Origin: Pikeienuella litoralis
GTDB lineage: Bacteria; Pseudomonadota; Alphaproteobacteria; Rhodobacterales; Rhodobacteraceae
Reading direction: 5' to 3'
NCBI RefSeq assembly: GCF_037646705.1
Contig: NZ_JBBHER010000001.1
Coordinates: 124,001-188,000, forward strand
DNA: 64,000 bases
Below, piece after piece: positions 60,810-64,000 of this stretch (position 1 is its first letter; each line of letters opens with the position of its first letter). The translations under genes were made by a program, and so were the position numbers. The notes below the pieces were generated by a model. The model worked only from the letters and a program-made list of their open reading frames with translations. It was not told where the DNA came from and ran no database searches.

Positions 60810-61895
60810 ATGGCGATCTGGCGGCAAGTGCTGATCCTTCTGATTCTGGCCGGGCTCGGCTATGGGGGCCTGCTCGGCTACGAGCGCTATTATGGCGCCG
60901 GGGAAGCGACGGAGGCTGGCGCCGAGCGGGCCCGGCGCGCCGCTTCGGTGGAGACTGCGATCGCGGAAATCATGACGCTGGAGCGCACCGTGGAGGCTGT
61001 GGGGACCACCCGCGCCCGGCGGTCGGTGAAAATCACGCCGCTCGCTTCCGGCCGTCTGGTGGAGCTGGCGATCGACCCGGGCGACCGGGTCGAGGCGGGC
61101 GCGGTGCTCGCCCGCCTCGACGACGAGATCGAGCGCGCCGATCTTGTCGAAGCGGAGGCGCTGGCCGAGGAGCAGCGGAACGCGGTGGCGCGCGCCCGAC
61201 GGCTTCGCGAGAGCAAGGCTGTCGCCGCGATCGTGCTCGAGAAGGCCGTGGCCGGGCTCGCGGTGGCGGAGGCGGCGCTGGAGCGGGCGCAGCGGCGACT
61301 GGAGGACCGGGTGATCCGCGCGCCATTCGCCGGGCAAGTCGGCTTCACCGATGTCGATCTCGGCGCGCGGGTGAACGAGGGCGACGAACTGACCCGGCTT
61401 GACGACCTGACCGAGATCGAGGTGCAGTTCTCCTTGCCGGAGACGCTCTTCGCCGAGATCGCGAAAGGCATGCCGATCTCCGCCATCAGCGCCGCCTTCC
61501 CCGGCCGGACGTTCACGGGCGAGGTGGCCGCGATCGACAGTCGGATCGATCCGGTCGGGCGGTCTTTCAAGGTCCGCGCGACGATTCCCAATCCGGCGGG
61601 CGAGCTTCCGGCGGGGATGTTCATGTCGCTGTCGCTGACGTTGTCGGCGGAGCCGGCGCTGGTCGTTCCCGAAGAGGCCATCGTCGCGCAGGCGGCGGAC
61701 ACCTTCGTGTTCGTCGTCGCGGACGGCAAGGCTGTGCGCCGCGCGGTGAAGACCGGGCTTCGCAAGGAGGGGGTGATCGCCGTGACCGAGGGGCTCGCCC
61801 CCGGTGAAGCGGTGGTGACGCGGGGGCTTCAGAGCGTCAGGGACGGCGCGCCGGTCCGGGTGCTCGCGACCGCCGGCCAGGCGCTGAAGTCATGA
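60810..61895 (+). CDS. RND efflux membrane-fusion (adaptor) protein
   Basis: A 361-residue periplasmic adaptor anchored by an N-terminal helix (about 7-24). The lipoyl half-motifs are ITPLASGRLVELAIDPGDRVEAGAVLARLD and DRVIRAPFAGQVGFTDVDLGARV, separated by an alpha hairpin. The beta-barrel and membrane-proximal domain follow (AAIDSRIDPVGRSFKVRATIPN). It connects the inner-membrane pump encoded next to an outer-membrane channel not in this window. Stop and next ATG overlap (ATGA). Substrate is unknown. Confidence 0.92.
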   Translation: MAIWRQVLILLILAGLGYGGLLGYERYYGAGEATEAGAERARRAASVETAIAEIMTLERTVEAVGTTRARRSVKITPLASGRLVELAIDPGDRVEAGAVLARLDDEIERADLVEAEALAEEQRNAVARARRLRESKAVAAIVLEKAVAGLAVAEAALERAQRRLEDRVIRAPFAGQVGFTDVDLGARVNEGDELTRLDDLTEIEVQFSLPETLFAEIAKGMPISAISAAFPGRTFTGEVAAIDSRIDPVGRSFKVRATIPNPAGELPAGMFMSLSLTLSAEPALVVPEEAIVAQAADTFVFVVADGKAVRRAVKTGLRKEGVIAVTEGLAPGEAVVTRGLQSVRDGAPVRVLATAGQALKS

Positions 61896-64000
61896 CGCTT
61901 TCGGATATCTCGGTTCGCCGCCCGGTTCTGGCGGCGGTGGCGAGCCTGCTGATCCTTGTTTTTGGCGTCGCCGCGCTTCAGGATCTGCCGATCCGGGAGT
62001 TGCCCGATGTCGACACGGCGGTCGTCACCGTCACCACGACCTATCAGGGCGCGGCGTCGGAAGTGGTCGACACCGACATCACCGAGACGATCGAGGGCGC
62101 CGTCACGACCATCGCCGGGATCCGCTCGATCAGTTCCGAGAGCCGTCAGGGCCGCAGCCGGACCGTGATCGAGTTCGAAACCGGCCGCGATGTCGATATC
62201 GCCGCGAACGATGTTCGCGACGCCGTCGGCAGGGTGCTCTCGCGGCTGCCCGAGGAGGCGGACCAGCCGCAAGTGGTGAAAAGCGACGCCGACGGCGATC
62301 CGGTGATGCGCCTCGCCGTCACCTCCAGCCGGATGACCGCGGCGGAGATCACCGACTATATCGAGCGCTACATCACCGACCGGCTTTCCACGATAGACGG
62401 CGTCTCCACCATCAGCATCTACGGCGGCCGCCCGTTCGCGGTCCGGATCTGGCTGGACCGGCGGGCGCTGGCGGCGCGGAACCTGACCGTGGCGGATGTC
62501 GAAGCGACGCTCAGGCGCAACAATCTCGAACTGCCGGCTGGCGAAGTGAAATCGGTGGAGCGTCAGCTGACCGTGCGGCTGAACAGCCGGCTGGGCTCGC
62601 TCGAGGATTTCCGCGATGTCGTCATCGACCGGGTCGCGGGATATCCGGTCCGTCTCGGCGATGTCGCGCGGGTCGTGGCGGGCGTAGAGGATGAGACCAC
62701 CATCGTCCGCTCCGATGGCGAGGAGGCTGTCGGCATCGCGGTGCTGCGCCAGAGTCAGGCGAACACGCTGGCGATCTCGGAGGCGGTTCGCGCAGAAATC
62801 GAGGAAATCGCCCCCACGCTTCCGGAGGGCATGGCGATCTCCATCGGCTCCGACGACGCGATCTTCGTCGGCGCGTCGATCAACGAAGTGAGCAAGGCGC
62901 TGATGATCTCGCTCGGGCTGGTGGTCATGGTGATCCTGGTCTTTCTCCGCTCGCTCCGGGCGACGCTGGTGCCGGCGATCACCATTCCGGTCGCGCTGGT
63001 CGGCTGCTTCATCCTGATCGGAGCTTTCGGGTTTTCAATCAACACGCTGACGCTTCTCGCGCTCCTGTTGGCCATCGGTCTCGTGGTCGACGACGCCATC
63101 GTGGTGCTGGAGAATATCCAGAGGCGGATCGAAGATGGGGAGAGCCCGCTCGCCGCGAGTTTCCGGGGCGCGCGTCAGGTGACCTTCGCGGTGATGGCGA
63201 CGTCGCTCACGCTGATCGCCGTTTTCGTGCCGCTTTCCTTTCTTCCCGGTCAGGTCGGCCGCCTTTTCGTCGAGTTCGGTTTCGTCATGGCCAGCGCGGT
63301 GGCGATCTCCACGTTTGTGGCGCTGACCGCGTGCCCTGCGCTCTCGTCGAAGATCCTCTCGGCGCGAAAGCCGCGCGGCGGGGGCGCGGCCGCCCCGCGC
63401 AAGGGCCCGTTCATCCGCCTCTACCGGCGCGCGCTCCGCGCCGCGGTGCGTGCGCCGCTGGTCGTGATCGCCATCACTGTGGTTGTGACGCTCGGCGCGA
63501 TTCCGATCTACGAGACGCTGCCGCGCGAGTTGACGCCGCCCGAGGATCGCGGCGTCGGCTTTGTGCCGCTGACGGCCCCGCAAGGGTCCACGCTTGAGCA
63601 TACCGACATTGCGGCGCGGCAGGTCGAGGAGATCCTGAAACCGTTTCGTGAAAGCGGCGAGATCGCGTCCGTCTTCACCTTTTCCGGCAGCTTCGGCCGC
63701 GCCTACCGCTCATTTGTCGTATTCCGCCTTGCGCCATGGGAGGAGCGCGAGCGCAACATCGCCGATATCGTCCGGGACATCGCGCCGGAGATGAGCCAGG
63801 TGACGGTCGCGCGCGGCTTTCCGGTCACGCCGGCGGGGCTCGGGCTTCGCGGCTCCTCGACGCCGGTCAGGATCGTCATCGGCGGCCCGGATTTCGAGAG
63901 CGTGAAGGAGTGGGCGGCGGCGATGCTGGACGCGGCCAAGGAGAATCCCCGCCTGATCAACCCGGAGCTGGATTTCGAAGAGAACCTGCCTCAACTCGAC
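61892..64000 (+). CDS. RND efflux pump, HAE1 family (3' end beyond window)
   Basis: Inner-membrane proton-driven pump; 703 codons are visible and the frame is still open at base 64000 (family length is about 1030). It opens with MTLSDISVRRPVLAAVASLL, the first helix. The periplasmic porter domains follow, and the conserved helix-4 stretch LLALLLAIGLVVDDAIVVLENIQRR carries the Asp-Asp pair (VVDDAIVV) of the proton relay. This relay and the Ile/Asp-rich sequence fit drug/organic exporters rather than the CusA metal group. The nearby metal genes therefore do not prove metal export. Confidence 0.92.
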   Translation, partial: MTLSDISVRRPVLAAVASLLILVFGVAALQDLPIRELPDVDTAVVTVTTTYQGAASEVVDTDITETIEGAVTTIAGIRSISSESRQGRSRTVIEFETGRDVDIAANDVRDAVGRVLSRLPEEADQPQVVKSDADGDPVMRLAVTSSRMTAAEITDYIERYITDRLSTIDGVSTISIYGGRPFAVRIWLDRRALAARNLTVADVEATLRRNNLELPAGEVKSVERQLTVRLNSRLGSLEDFRDVVIDRVAGYPVRLGDVARVVAGVEDETTIVRSDGEEAVGIAVLRQSQANTLAISEAVRAEIEEIAPTLPEGMAISIGSDDAIFVGASINEVSKALMISLGLVVMVILVFLRSLRATLVPAITIPVALVGCFILIGAFGFSINTLTLLALLLAIGLVVDDAIVVLENIQRRIEDGESPLAASFRGARQVTFAVMATSLTLIAVFVPLSFLPGQVGRLFVEFGFVMASAVAISTFVALTACPALSSKILSARKPRGGGAAAPRKGPFIRLYRRALRAAVRAPLVVIAITVVVTLGAIPIYETLPRELTPPEDRGVGFVPLTAPQGSTLEHTDIAARQVEEILKPFRESGEIASVFTFSGSFGRAYRSFVVFRLAPWEERERNIADIVRDIAPEMSQVTVARGFPVTPAGLGLRGSSTPVRIVIGGPDFESVKEWAAAMLDAAKENPRLINPELDFEENLPQLD

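Overview
The window is a GC-rich bacterial chromosome segment with dense genes, many 4-base ATGA stop/start overlaps and no phage, CRISPR or insertion sequence. Gene content points to an alphaproteobacterium, most likely Rhodobacterales. The pointers are ctaD followed by a DUF2244 gene, a small c2-type cytochrome next to lipB, the block NDUFA9-like/uppP/gltD/gltB/mtgA/GST/queG, many TRAP/TTT transporters, and a GGAAC-N17-CGTT promoter typical of the alphaproteobacterial general stress sigma factor. This is inference from content; no rRNA gene is present to prove it.

Layout. 1-2656: a Na+/H+ antiporter with a C-terminal cyclic-nucleotide-type domain. 2688-10336 (minus): a ten-gene thiamine operon (thiD, thiO, thiS, thiG, thiE, thiF-rhodanese, pyrimidine-binding protein, tenA, ABC ATPase, ABC permease) behind a TPP riboswitch and a TTGACA promoter. 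It joins thiazole synthesis to salvage of degraded thiamine, and thiC is absent here. 10459-12387: a soluble PAS-PAS hybrid histidine kinase.

12528-23156 (plus): a catabolic island. A GntR regulator with a repeated TGACAAA site is followed by an Ldh2-family dehydrogenase, a separate SAF-domain subunit, a UxaA/GarD-type lyase, a TAXI-TRAP transporter (binding protein plus fused permease), a 21-residue ORF, a second UxaA-type lyase without SAF partner, and a tripartite tricarboxylate-type transporter (tctC-tctA-tctB). It probably imports and breaks down hydroxy- or sulfo-substituted carboxylic acids; the substrate is unknown.

23422-39062: mostly housekeeping. Two tRNA-Leu genes, an NDUFA9-like protein, uppP, glutamate synthase (gltD, a 28-residue ORF, gltB), mtgA, a glutathione S-transferase, queG, a NarL-type regulator lacking the phospho-acceptor Asp, DUF2244, ctaD, cytochrome c and lipB. 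39406-43214: an XRE regulator with a SulP transporter, then csbD under a stress promoter and a bacterial eRF1-like (baeRF-type) gene.

43303-51494: a second catabolic cluster. A BKACE-type beta-keto acid cleavage enzyme, a 3-hydroxyacyl-CoA-dehydrogenase-type enzyme and a branched-chain-type ABC importer, in which LivM, LivG and LivF are one 835-residue polypeptide, run divergently from a GntR regulator and a short-chain dehydrogenase.

51584-64000: metal and envelope stress. A small membrane peptide, a methionine-rich multicopper oxidase, a Cys/His/Met-rich exported protein, an OmpR/HK pair divergent from a PepSY protein and a ferric-reductase-like flavoprotein, a P1B-4 metal ATPase, and an RND efflux pair whose pump gene runs off the window end.
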